Origin: an uncultured Saprospiraceae bacterium
GTDB lineage: Bacteria > Bacteroidota > Bacteroidia > Chitinophagales > Saprospiraceae
Reading direction: 5' to 3'
Assembly (NCBI GenBank): GCA_937942405.1
Contig: CALDEN010000206.1
Location: 1-16,947 of the forward strand
DNA length: 16,947 nt
The notes under the pieces were generated by a model, which worked only from the letters and a program-made list of their open reading frames with translations, was not told the origin of the DNA and searched no databases. Within the stretch, counting starts at the first letter, position 1; every line of letters begins with the position of its first letter. Both the position numbers and the translations under genes were made by a program. Below, piece by piece: positions 6,862-13,143 of this stretch.

Positions 6862-7521
6862 ATGAAGGATATCAAGCAAATATTTGCATTAATGGAAACG
6901 GAGCTTCTCCTCGAGTTTAGGAATAAGTTTTCTCTTGCCAGTATTATGTTATTTGCAGTAGTCACCGTTTTTATTGTTTTTAAAGCCTTCAATCAGTTCT
7001 CACCGATGTCGTGGAATGTGCTCTATTGGGTTGTTCTACTATTTATTAGTACCAATGCAGTGCTTAAAACATTCTCAGTAGAACGGAGTAGGACAGGTAT
7101 ATATTATTATAGTCTGCTCGATCCGTACAAAGTCATTATCAGTAAAATACTGTATAATTTTCTGCTCTTATTTGTGATGGGTATACTCACTTTCGGCTTG
7201 TTTAGATACTTTACTTTTAATCCTGTAAGTAAGTATTTGATCTTTTTTGGTGATTTGGCATTGGTTTCCTTGGGATTGTCGATCGTTTTTTCGTTTGCTT
7301 CGGCTATAGCCAATGGAGAAAGTAATTCTGGAGTTTTGATTTCAATTTTGGGCTTACCCCTTGTATTGCCTATATTGTTGATGGGAATAAAAATTTCTAC
7401 AATAGCGATGGGCATCACGGTAGACTCAGAAGTTGCAACTGATTTTATAATATTATTGGCAATTGATATGATGCTTGCAGGATTAGTGATAATTTTATTT
7501 CCTATTCTTTGGAAATCGTAA
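6862..7521 (+). CDS. ccmB: Heme exporter/cytochrome c maturation membrane protein CcmB
   Basis: The 219-residue protein is very hydrophobic with about six membrane segments and opens with MKDIKQIFALMETELLLEFRNK, the usual CcmB N terminus, where an amphipathic cytoplasmic segment precedes the first helix. The length fits the family (about 215-225). The VERSRTGIYYYSLLDP block after the second helix matches the CcmB 'E...G....L..P' loop. CcmB is the permease-like partner of the ATPase CcmA in the CcmABCD complex that releases holo-CcmE during cytochrome c maturation. ccmC follows one base after the stop, so they are co-transcribed. No ccmA, ccmE, ccmF or ccmH is in the window; they would have to be elsewhere. 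No convincing promoter was found directly upstream. Confidence 0.9.
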   Translation: MKDIKQIFALMETELLLEFRNKFSLASIMLFAVVTVFIVFKAFNQFSPMSWNVLYWVVLLFISTNAVLKTFSVERSRTGIYYYSLLDPYKVIISKILYNFLLLFVMGILTFGLFRYFTFNPVSKYLIFFGDLALVSLGLSIVFSFASAIANGESNSGVLISILGLPLVLPILLMGIKISTIAMGITVDSEVATDFIILLAIDMMLAGLVIILFPILWKS

Positions 7522-7522
7522 C

Positions 7523-8581
7523 ATGAGTATTAAAAACAATTGGTGGAAAATACTAGCGGCTGTGATGATGATTTACGTCATTATTGCTGGATTTCTGATT
7601 CCGCTTAAACCGGGAATTCTTACAGTATCTCCGACCTATATCAAGAATGGAGAAAACACATCCATAAAAGTCCAAGCGTATAACGCCAATTATGATAAAG
7701 AGCCTAATCTCAGGGCTTGGTTAAAATTTGATTCGACACATTATTTGGCTTCAAGCCAAATAGAAGTGCTCGATCACAATAATCTCAACATATCCTTTAA
7801 TTTAAATACTCAGATTCCGACTACAGATACCATTGCTCCAGTAAGTCTGATTATAGATAGTTCTGTCGATGGATATTCTTTATTGCCGGGAGCGATCAGT
7901 ATAAAAAATACATTTGATCCATCCCTGCCTGCTTTTACAAATAGTGCTCTTAGCGATATGCATGCATGGACGGGTATAAAATTTCCATTTAGGAATATAC
8001 TGTACGAGACGATTCGTAATACCTTTTTTCACGTAGCGATATGGATGGCCTTATTTCTACTGTCTACCATAGCGGCGATATACAGCATCTTATTTTTGCG
8101 AGATCCGACTAAGCTGGCTTACGAGCACAGAGCATATTCTTTTACAGCGGTATCCTTGCTTTATGGAATGATCGGTCTAGCTACTGGAGCTGTATGGGCG
8201 AGATTTACATGGGGAGCATACTGGACTAATGATGTCCGATTAAACATGGCTGCGGTATCGGTAATGATCTACTTTGCCTATTTTATATTGAGAGGAACGA
8301 TTACAGATCAGGACAAGTCAAAGCGTTTTGCGGCAGCGTTCAACATCTTTGCCTATGTTGCGATGATTCCTCTTCTATTAGTAATACCGAGATTGACAGA
8401 TAGTCTACACCCGGGAGTAGGGGGTAATCCTGCTTTCTCAGGAGAGGATTTAGATAATACATTGCGGATGGTATTTTATCCAGCCATAATCTCTATGATA
8501 TTACTAGGGGTATGGATGGCTCAGATACGCACTCGTATTTTTAAAATTGAAGAAAGGCGACTTTTAGAACAAGAGTTGTAA
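7523..8581 (+). CDS. ccmC: Cytochrome c assembly protein CcmC/CcsA family with a periplasmic insert
   Basis: The 352-residue protein has CcmC landmarks: His170 in NTFFHVAIW, the tryptophan-rich motif WGAYWTNDVR at 230-239, and His296 in TDSLHPG, matching the two heme-ligand histidines of CcmC (in E. coli, the segments around His60 and His184). CcmC binds heme in the membrane and loads it onto CcmE. The canonical motif is WGxWWxWDxR; here Asn replaces the third Trp. Typical CcmC proteins are about 220-250 residues. The excess is a segment of about 130 residues (30-160) between the first membrane helix and the His170 helix. It looks beta-rich and periplasmic, opening with ILTVSPTYIKNGENTSIKV like an Ig/IPT-type sandwich. 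ccmB ends one base upstream and the small ccmD-like gene follows. Confidence 0.87.
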   Translation: MSIKNNWWKILAAVMMIYVIIAGFLIPLKPGILTVSPTYIKNGENTSIKVQAYNANYDKEPNLRAWLKFDSTHYLASSQIEVLDHNNLNISFNLNTQIPTTDTIAPVSLIIDSSVDGYSLLPGAISIKNTFDPSLPAFTNSALSDMHAWTGIKFPFRNILYETIRNTFFHVAIWMALFLLSTIAAIYSILFLRDPTKLAYEHRAYSFTAVSLLYGMIGLATGAVWARFTWGAYWTNDVRLNMAAVSVMIYFAYFILRGTITDQDKSKRFAAAFNIFAYVAMIPLLLVIPRLTDSLHPGVGGNPAFSGEDLDNTLRMVFYPAIISMILLGVWMAQIRTRIFKIEERRLLEQEL

Positions 8582-8647
8582 TAATTAATCGTAAAATATT
8601 TTGGAAGCTTGAAAAAATTGATGACTTTAGAATTCTCAATCGGACGG

Positions 8648-8854
8648 ATGAAAAGAAGAGCTTTATCTCTTTTACTTTTTGTTTTTAGTTTCACCCAGAT
8701 TCAAGCTCAGAGTGGGGATGATTTCATACGATCTACTGGAAAAATTTATGCCGTAGTAGCTGTGGTGCTCGTTCTCTTTCTCGGTATTTTATGGTATCTC
8801 TTCAGACTTGATAAAAAAATTAAACATTTAGAAAACCACTATAACAATGAGTAG
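8648..8854 (+). CDS. ccmD: Small CcmD-like membrane protein
   Basis: The chosen start gives 68 residues: a signal-like segment RALSLLLFVFSFTQIQAQ, a short luminal stretch SGDDFIRSTGKIY, one membrane helix (AVVAVVLVLFLGILWYLF) and a basic cytoplasmic tail LDKKIKHLENHY. This architecture and the position after ccmC fit the CcmD family proteins of Bacteroidota, which are thought to assist release of holo-CcmE from the CcmABC complex. An in-frame TTG at 8609 and ATG at 8621 would add up to 13 residues; I prefer the ATG at 8648 because it makes a normal signal peptide start (MKRRALS). The gene overlaps the start of the dehydrogenase gene by eight bases, supporting translational coupling. Identity rests on context and topology rather than on catalytic motifs. 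Confidence 0.75.
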   Translation: MKRRALSLLLFVFSFTQIQAQSGDDFIRSTGKIYAVVAVVLVLFLGILWYLFRLDKKIKHLENHYNNE

Positions 8855-10268
8855 TAAACAAGCTAGTTTCTTGGACAGTGTCCACAGGAATTTTGATAAG
8901 GCTGCAGATTTGATGGATCATCCATCTGGATTAATCTCTCAGATCAAAGCCTGCAATTCTATTTATGAAATGAATTTTCCCGTTAAAATAGGGAATAAAT
9001 ATGAGGTGATTAAGGCCTTCAGAGTTCAGCATTCACAACATAGATTACCGACTAAAGGGGGAATCCGATTCAGTAGTTATGTAAACAAAGATGAGGTGCA
9101 AGCACTTGCGGCACTGATGACTTTTAAATGTGCGATTGTGGATGTTCCTTTTGGAGGAGCTAAAGGTGGGGTAGCCATCAGTCCTAGAGCATACAATGCA
9201 GAGGCTCTCGAAAAAATTACGAGAAGGTACACTATGGAGCTTATCCGTAAAAACTTCATCGGGCCGAGTGTAGATGTACCTGCACCTGATTATGGAACGG
9301 GTTCTAGAGAGATGGCATGGATCGTGGATACGTATACCACCTTTAAAAATGGATCTGAAATCGATGCCGTAGGTTGTGTGACGGGTAAGCCTGTACATCT
9401 TAACGGAATCCAAGGAAGAACAGAAGCCACAGGTAGAGGAGTGTATTATGGATTAAGAGAGGTGCTATTAGATGAGCCTGAGATGAAAAGAATAGGCCTA
9501 GAGCCTGGAATGGAAGGAAAGACCATCGTAGTGCAAGGATTAGGAAATGTGGGATCATACGCAGGATCTATCTGTCAGAACGAAGGAGGAGCCATTATCG
9601 TAGGGGTATCTGAGATCGAAGGAACCATCGTAAATCCTAAAGGGATAGACATGGATAAATTGATCAAATACCGTAAAGCAAAAAAGACAATTATAGGATT
9701 TCCGGGTTCTAAAAAAATAGCCACTAGGGAAGATTGGGTAAAGATCGATTGTGATGTTTTGATTCCGGCTGCATTAGAAAGTCAGATCCATAAAGGAAAT
9801 GCCAAGTCTATCAAAGCCAAGGTAATCGCAGAAGCAGCAAACGGACCTGTTACGGCTGATGCCGAAAAAATACTATTGAAAAAAGGAGTCGTAATTATTC
9901 CGGATATGTATATCAATGCAGGAGGGGTAACCGTTTCATACTTTGAATGGTTAAAGAACCTTTCTCACATGAGATTTGGAAGAATGGATAAGCGTTTTAA
10001 TCAAAATGCATACGGTAATTTAGTAGATCTAATCGAGCGTAATACTGGAAAAGCTGTCACTAAGAGAGATAAATCTATTATCGTAAGAGGGGCTGACGAG
10101 ATCGATCTCGTAAGATCAGGATTAGAGGAAACAATGATTACAGCGTTCCATCAGATAAGAGATATCTACAGAAGACGTAAGAAAGTAGAAGACTACAGAA
10201 CAGCAGCATTTATAAGTGCGATAGACAAAGTAGCAAGCGATTATACAACGATGGGCGTTTTCCCATAG
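8847..10268 (+). CDS. gdhA: Glutamate dehydrogenase (Glu/Leu/Phe/Val dehydrogenase family)
   Basis: The 473-residue protein catalyses reversible oxidative deamination, most likely of glutamate to 2-oxoglutarate and ammonia, in the cytoplasm. Visible motifs are GGIRF at 71-75, Lys94 in MTFK, Lys106 in PFGGAKGG (the reactive lysine of the family), Asp148 in PAPDYGTG (catalytic aspartate), and the dinucleotide-binding VVQGLGNVGS at 228-237. The length suits the NAD(P)-dependent hexameric type. Coenzyme preference cannot be judged by eye, and a leucine or valine dehydrogenase is less likely because those enzymes are nearer 350-370 residues. The ATG at 8847 lies inside the end of the ccmD-like gene (8-base overlap), so this is the last gene of the ccmBCD operon. 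A stem-loop follows about 20 bases after the stop. Confidence 0.92.
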   Translation: MSSKQASFLDSVHRNFDKAADLMDHPSGLISQIKACNSIYEMNFPVKIGNKYEVIKAFRVQHSQHRLPTKGGIRFSSYVNKDEVQALAALMTFKCAIVDVPFGGAKGGVAISPRAYNAEALEKITRRYTMELIRKNFIGPSVDVPAPDYGTGSREMAWIVDTYTTFKNGSEIDAVGCVTGKPVHLNGIQGRTEATGRGVYYGLREVLLDEPEMKRIGLEPGMEGKTIVVQGLGNVGSYAGSICQNEGGAIIVGVSEIEGTIVNPKGIDMDKLIKYRKAKKTIIGFPGSKKIATREDWVKIDCDVLIPAALESQIHKGNAKSIKAKVIAEAANGPVTADAEKILLKKGVVIIPDMYINAGGVTVSYFEWLKNLSHMRFGRMDKRFNQNAYGNLVDLIERNTGKAVTKRDKSIIVRGADEIDLVRSGLEETMITAFHQIRDIYRRRKKVEDYRTAAFISAIDKVASDYTTMGVFP

Positions 10269-10290
10269 GTAATAAGATACATAACGAGAT

Positions 10291-10324
10291 AAAAGGGTCT
10301 GGCATGTATATGTTAGGCCCTTTT
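10291..10324 (+). terminator. Terminator after the dehydrogenase gene
   Basis: AAAAGGGTCT (10291-10300) pairs with AGGCCCTTTT (10315-10324), ten base pairs with one G-T wobble, around a 14-base loop. The distal arm ends in TTTT. It closes the ccmBCD-gdh operon; the A-rich proximal arm means it could also act on the opposite strand. Confidence 0.75.
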
Positions 10325-10382
10325 CAGTATGAAATAGGGAATTTTATTAATTAATATTTAATAATTTTTATTTAACCACATG

Positions 10383-10403
10383 AAATAGAATAATATTCTA
10401 TTT
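10383..10403. promoter_or_regulatory. Palindromic operator candidate upstream of the Lrp/AsnC gene
   Basis: AAATAGAATA (10383-10392) and TATTCTATTT (10394-10403) are perfect 10-bp complements about one central base. The right arm overlaps the -7 box TATTTTTG. Lrp/AsnC proteins commonly bind AT-rich palindromes and repress their own genes, so this is a good autoregulatory operator candidate. The binding itself is inferred. Confidence 0.6.
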
Positions 10404-10406
10404 TTG
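10399..10406 (+). promoter_or_regulatory. -7 promoter box of the Lrp/AsnC gene
   Basis: TATTTTTG fits the Bacteroidota TAnnTTTG consensus exactly and lies 27 bases before the GTG start. No TTTG is found at the expected -33 distance (the region reads CCAC), so the promoter may depend on a regulator or be weak. Confidence 0.5.
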
Positions 10407-10433
10407 CGGAATAAAACAACAATAAATAAATAA

Positions 10434-10907
10434 GTGGAAGCAAAATTAGACAAAACAGATCTTAAGATTTTAGAACTACTCCAACGCAATAGCAAAGTAA
10501 CAAATCTAGATTTATCAAAAAAAATTGGTCTTTCACCTGCTCCAACATTGGAAAGGGTCAAGAAGTTAGAGAGTACAGGAGTTATTAAAAGTTATCATGC
10601 TCGTATAGATCAGCGTAAACTGGGATTAAATGTAAATACATTCGTACTGGTATCACTGGACTGGAAACGGGCAAAAACGCATGAGAGTTTCATAGAGAAA
10701 ATCGAGGGTATTGAAGAAATCTCAGAGTGCTATATCATCACTGGTGAGGCGGACTTTATCTTGAAAATTACATGTAAAGATTTACAGGCTTATGAAGAGT
10801 TATTATTTAAAAAATTATCTCAGATCGAAGAAGTAGAACGACTTAAGACATTGATGACATTGTCTACATCTAAAAAATCTGAAATTCTTCCATTTAAGTA
10901 TCAGTAA
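10434..10907 (+). CDS. Lrp/AsnC family transcriptional regulator
   Basis: The 157-residue protein has the full Lrp/AsnC layout. Residues about 5-55 hold the DNA-binding helix-turn-helix (LDKTDLKILELLQRNSKV, then LSKKIGLSPAPTLERVKKLE), ending in GVIKSYHARID. Residues about 65-145 form the RAM ligand-binding and oligomerisation domain, with VLVSLDW and a central ECYIITGEADFILKI block. Such proteins sense amino acids and control amino acid metabolism, often including their own gene. The neighbouring upstream glutamate dehydrogenase gene is an obvious possible target, but that is inference from proximity. The start is a GTG at 10434; no earlier in-frame ATG exists near the conserved N terminus. 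A 21-bp palindrome overlaps the likely promoter, and a strong terminator follows the gene. Confidence 0.93.
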   Translation: MEAKLDKTDLKILELLQRNSKVTNLDLSKKIGLSPAPTLERVKKLESTGVIKSYHARIDQRKLGLNVNTFVLVSLDWKRAKTHESFIEKIEGIEEISECYIITGEADFILKITCKDLQAYEELLFKKLSQIEEVERLKTLMTLSTSKKSEILPFKYQ

Positions 10908-10932
10908 ATAGTAATCAATAACAAAAAATAAC

Positions 10933-10966
10933 AAAGCCTGATAGATCACATTCATCAGGCTTTTTT
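10933..10966 (+). terminator. Strong intrinsic terminator between the Lrp/AsnC and TraB-like genes
   Basis: AAAGCCTGAT (10933-10942) and ATCAGGCTTT (10954-10963) form a perfect 10-bp stem with an 11-base loop, and the distal arm runs into six T (10961-10966). It terminates the lrp transcript. The T run ends only five bases before the ATG of the next gene at 10972. Confidence 0.88.
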
Positions 10967-10971
10967 CATTT

Positions 10972-11769
10972 ATGGCTAGCAAAAAGAAATCACTGTTGTG
11001 GGAAGTAAATCATCCTGAAAGTATACGCTCTTCGTATCTGTTCGGTACGATGCATGTAAAGGATAATAAAGCCTTCAGTAAGGTCGATCTCGTACTAGAG
11101 TGTATGAAAAAATGCAACCTGCTCGCCTGTGAATACAATCTAGAAGAGGCAAGAGGTAAAGGACTGGGGGAGGCACTGATGCTTCCTGATCAGCAGAAGC
11201 TTATAGACCTCGCAGGAGAGCGGAAGTATGCAAGATGGAAGAAGATATGTAACAAGGCTTTTTCTGTGGACCTGGATCAAGTGCAACGATTATTACCGAT
11301 GACCATCATCAGTGTGTTAAGCGAGCGACTGATGCAGAAAGACAATGCGGTTTCACTAGATCAGTTTCTATGGGAACGAGGTATAGAAATGGGACTAAAT
11401 CTAGAGGGGGTCGAACGTTTTGAAGATCAAAAAACGATCATGGGAAAGATCGAAATAAATGATCAGTTGAAAATGCTCAAAGATCTATTCCAAAATGTAA
11501 ACAGTTTTAAAAAACAGATCAATAAACTACTCATGTTGTATCAGCAAGAAGAGATACACGAGTTGTTTAAACGTAGTAAAAAATCTTTAGGAAAGTATAA
11601 GCATCTGCTGCTCCATCAGCGTAATGAGAAAATGGCTGATTCCATATACGCGTTGACAGAGGGACACAATGCCTTTATAGCTATCGGAGCGGCACATCTG
11701 AGTGGGAAAGTGGGAGTATTGCATCTTCTTAAAAAGAAAGGCTTAATACTCAAGCCCTTGTCTTCTTAG
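10972..11769 (+). CDS. TraB/GumN family protein
   Basis: The 265-residue protein matches the TraB/PrgY/GumN family (COG3735-like). The N-terminal SSYLFGTMHVKDNKAF carries the conserved GTxH motif (about 25-28), and the C-terminal AFIAIGAAHLSGKVGVLHLLKKKG carries the conserved GAxHL motif. Related Tiki proteins use these motifs as metalloprotease residues, but bacterial family members are mostly uncharacterised. There is no signal peptide or membrane helix, so unlike many bacterial members this copy looks cytoplasmic. The only nearby start is the ATG at 10972, directly downstream of the lrp terminator, leaving almost no room for a normal promoter and leader. The stop codon overlaps that of the convergent YwaF-like gene by four bases. 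Confidence 0.85.
   Translation: MASKKKSLLWEVNHPESIRSSYLFGTMHVKDNKAFSKVDLVLECMKKCNLLACEYNLEEARGKGLGEALMLPDQQKLIDLAGERKYARWKKICNKAFSVDLDQVQRLLPMTIISVLSERLMQKDNAVSLDQFLWERGIEMGLNLEGVERFEDQKTIMGKIEINDQLKMLKDLFQNVNSFKKQINKLLMLYQQEEIHELFKRSKKSLGKYKHLLLHQRNEKMADSIYALTEGHNAFIAIGAAHLSGKVGVLHLLKKKGLILKPLSS
11731..11756 (-). terminator. Probable terminator of the YwaF-like gene inside the TraB-like 3' end
   Basis: Read on the minus strand, GGCTT (11756-11752) and AAGCC (11744-11740) form a five-base stem, extendable by a wobble pair, with a seven-base loop, followed by TTTCTTTTT. It lies just past the minus-strand stop, inside the convergent coding region. The stem is short, so confidence is limited. 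Confidence 0.4.
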
Positions 11770-12485
11770 TTGGTCTTCTCAAACCGAGCAGCTATCCAAA
11801 AGGGAGTCAGAATGATGAAAAACAAAATCCACATTATGATCTGTAACTGAACGAGGTAGTACGGCCATTCTCCCAAAATCGAATACAAGGTGGCTCCATT
11901 GGGTTTTGCCAGCATATACATATAGTTAGCTCCGATGATTTTATTGATAAGGAACATAGACCATGCGACGACGTTCAAGCCGATAAAAGCCCTCCATGCA
12001 TCTTTTAGATTGGCTCTATAGCCAAAGACAACAATGCCGTAAAACACAGCTATAGTTAGTCCCATATGAACGATCCAGTATCTCCAGTACTCGTAGTGAG
12101 GAAATGCATCGTGGAGTGTCGGAGTGAGATTGGCTTGGAAGGTTCCAGTAATTACCCACAGGAAGAGTATTCCCCACCACTTGCGGCTGCGTTTCCATAC
12201 AGCAAAGGTCATGAATATGGGGATCATATTACATAGTTCTAAGGGCAAGTCGACGGTGTAGTTAAATGTACCTAGGTAGAGCCGTATTAAGATCTTGGCA
12301 TACTGAATAACCCATAAGCCTATGCAGAAGTACAGCAGGGCCTTATGTTGCTGATCGTGGGATAGCTTTTTCTTGGAATACCAGATAAATCCAATACCCA
12401 GCAAAGCCCACACTAAAAAACTCACGTAATGCTGAGGAGTATAGTTAACCCACTCATTATTATCGAGAAAAAAATGATCCCACAT
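11766..12485 (-). CDS. YwaF-like integral membrane protein (TIGR02206 type)
   Basis: The 239-residue protein has six to seven predicted membrane helices (for example HYVSFLVWALLGIGFIWY, the segment at about 45-65, ILFLWVITGTF, IVHMGLTIAVFYGIVVFGY, AFIGLNVVAWSMFLI and a final LQIIMWILFFIILTPFWIA). The LPLELCNMIPIF block after the second helix and HDAFPHYEYWRYWIVHMG in the middle match the TIGR02206/YwaF family of bacterial membrane proteins. I know of no established function for it. Length and topology are normal for the family. The gene starts with ATG at 12485, diverges from gldC with 89 bases between, and ends convergent with the TraB-like gene, the two stop codons sharing bases. Confidence 0.85.
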   Translation of the reverse strand: MWDHFFLDNNEWVNYTPQHYVSFLVWALLGIGFIWYSKKKLSHDQQHKALLYFCIGLWVIQYAKILIRLYLGTFNYTVDLPLELCNMIPIFMTFAVWKRSRKWWGILFLWVITGTFQANLTPTLHDAFPHYEYWRYWIVHMGLTIAVFYGIVVFGYRANLKDAWRAFIGLNVVAWSMFLINKIIGANYMYMLAKPNGATLYSILGEWPYYLVQLQIIMWILFFIILTPFWIAARFEKTN

Positions 12486-12530
12486 ATGCGTAAATATTAA
12501 AGTCGTCCTGCCGTAATTTACATAATCTCA

Positions 12531-12560
12531 TTTAAGTAGAAAAGAAGATTTTATATTCGC
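12531..12560 (+). promoter_or_regulatory. Candidate promoter of gldC
   Basis: TTTA at 12531-12534, an 18-base spacer and TATATTCG at 12553-12560 resemble the Bacteroidota -33/-7 boxes with one mismatch in each. Initiation near 12567 would leave a short A-rich leader before the ATG at 12575. Confidence 0.35.
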
Positions 12561-12574
12561 ACTAAAAAAAAATA

Positions 12575-12910
12575 ATGGCTAAATCTTCAGTAATCGAAAT
12601 TCAAGTCAATTTGGATGATCAGAATGTTCCTAATAAGATAAAATGGAGTTCTTCCGATGGAGAACAAGATCCAGCAGAGAGTAAAGGAATGCTTTTGTCA
12701 TTGTTCGATAAAGACTCACTGGATACCATTAAAATCGATCTATGGACTAAGGAAATGCAAGTGGTCGAGATGGATCGCTTTTTCTTTCAGACCCTCAAGG
12801 GCTTATCAGACACCTATTTTAAAGCGACTAATAATGCCGAGCTCGCCTCAGCCATGAGACAGTTTGTGCAGTACTTCGGAGAGCAGACGGAGATCATTCC
12901 CAAGGAGTAA
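12575..12910 (+). CDS. gldC: Gliding motility-associated protein GldC
   Basis: The 111-residue protein is recognised from its whole-length pattern: SVIEIQVNLDDQNVPNKIKW at the N terminus, an SSSDGEQDPAESKGMLLSLFD block, IDLWTKEMQVVEMDRFFFQT in the middle, and MRQFVQYFGEQTEI near the end. These match the GldC family of Bacteroidota (about 110 residues, no signal peptide). GldC was identified through gliding-deficient mutants of Flavobacterium johnsoniae; its exact biochemical role is unclear and it is widespread in non-gliding members too. No other gld or spr genes are nearby, so this copy says nothing by itself about motility. It starts at ATG 12575 behind an A-rich leader and is followed by a 233-base gap. 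Confidence 0.92.
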   Translation: MAKSSVIEIQVNLDDQNVPNKIKWSSSDGEQDPAESKGMLLSLFDKDSLDTIKIDLWTKEMQVVEMDRFFFQTLKGLSDTYFKATNNAELASAMRQFVQYFGEQTEIIPKE

Positions 12911-12981
12911 AAGTCAGAGATATTATCCGGGTCATTATGTCGGCAATAGGGTATTTAAAAACTCGATATGGATATTTATGT

Positions 12982-13038
12982 AATAAAGAAAATTGAGAGG
13001 GAGGAACCTCTCAGCGACCTTATATGCATTTCTTTATT
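12982..13038. repeat. Nested inverted repeats downstream of gldC
   Basis: An outer pair, AATAAAGAAA (12982-12991) and TTTCTTTATT (13029-13038), perfectly complementary over 10 bp, encloses an inner perfect hairpin TGAGAGG (12994-13000)/CCTCTCA (13007-13013) with a six-base loop. The right side has 15 unpaired bases between the arms. It lies 71 bases after the gldC stop and before the S24 repressor promoter. It could end the gldC transcript or be a structured RNA; it does not match an RNA family I recognise. Confidence 0.5.
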
Positions 13039-13047
13039 TTACACATG

Positions 13048-13070
13048 GTAATTATTAATATATTAATTAC
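13048..13070. promoter_or_regulatory. Operator-like palindrome upstream of the S24 repressor gene
   Basis: GTAATTA (13048-13054) and TAATTAC (13064-13070) are perfect 7-bp complements around a nine-base, largely symmetric centre. It lies eight bases upstream of the likely -33 box. Self-binding by the downstream repressor is plausible but inferred, and the composition is so AT-rich that chance symmetry is more likely than usual. Confidence 0.4.
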
Positions 13071-13078
13071 ATATTAAG

Positions 13079-13109
13079 TTTATTTTATATATATGATTTC
13101 TTATATTTG
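13079..13109 (+). promoter_or_regulatory. Promoter of the S24 repressor gene
   Basis: TATATTTG at 13102-13109 matches the Bacteroidota -7 consensus exactly. TTTA at 13079-13082, 19 bases upstream, matches three of four bases of the -33 box. Initiation near 13115 would give a leader of about 29 bases before the ATG at 13144. Confidence 0.6.
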
Positions 13110-13143
13110 AGCATTCTGATATATAAACCAACTCCTCCATTGT

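Noticed and set aside
8609..8647. Longer CcmD-like protein from TTG 8609 or ATG 8621
   Set aside because: The extra residues put a non-hydrophobic stretch before a good signal peptide; the ATG at 8648 gives a normal N terminus. Kept only as an alternative.
9045..9413. A 122-codon open frame antisense to the dehydrogenase gene
   Set aside because: It is the reverse of a strongly conserved coding region, has no recognisable protein pattern, and its translation is rich in residues expected from antisense reading.
12575..12910. Gliding motility locus
   Set aside because: Only gldC is present, and this gene is common in non-gliding Bacteroidota as well.
12937..12996. A 19-codon ORF between gldC and the S24 gene
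   Set aside because: Too short to support, with no recognisable start context, and it runs into the inverted repeat.
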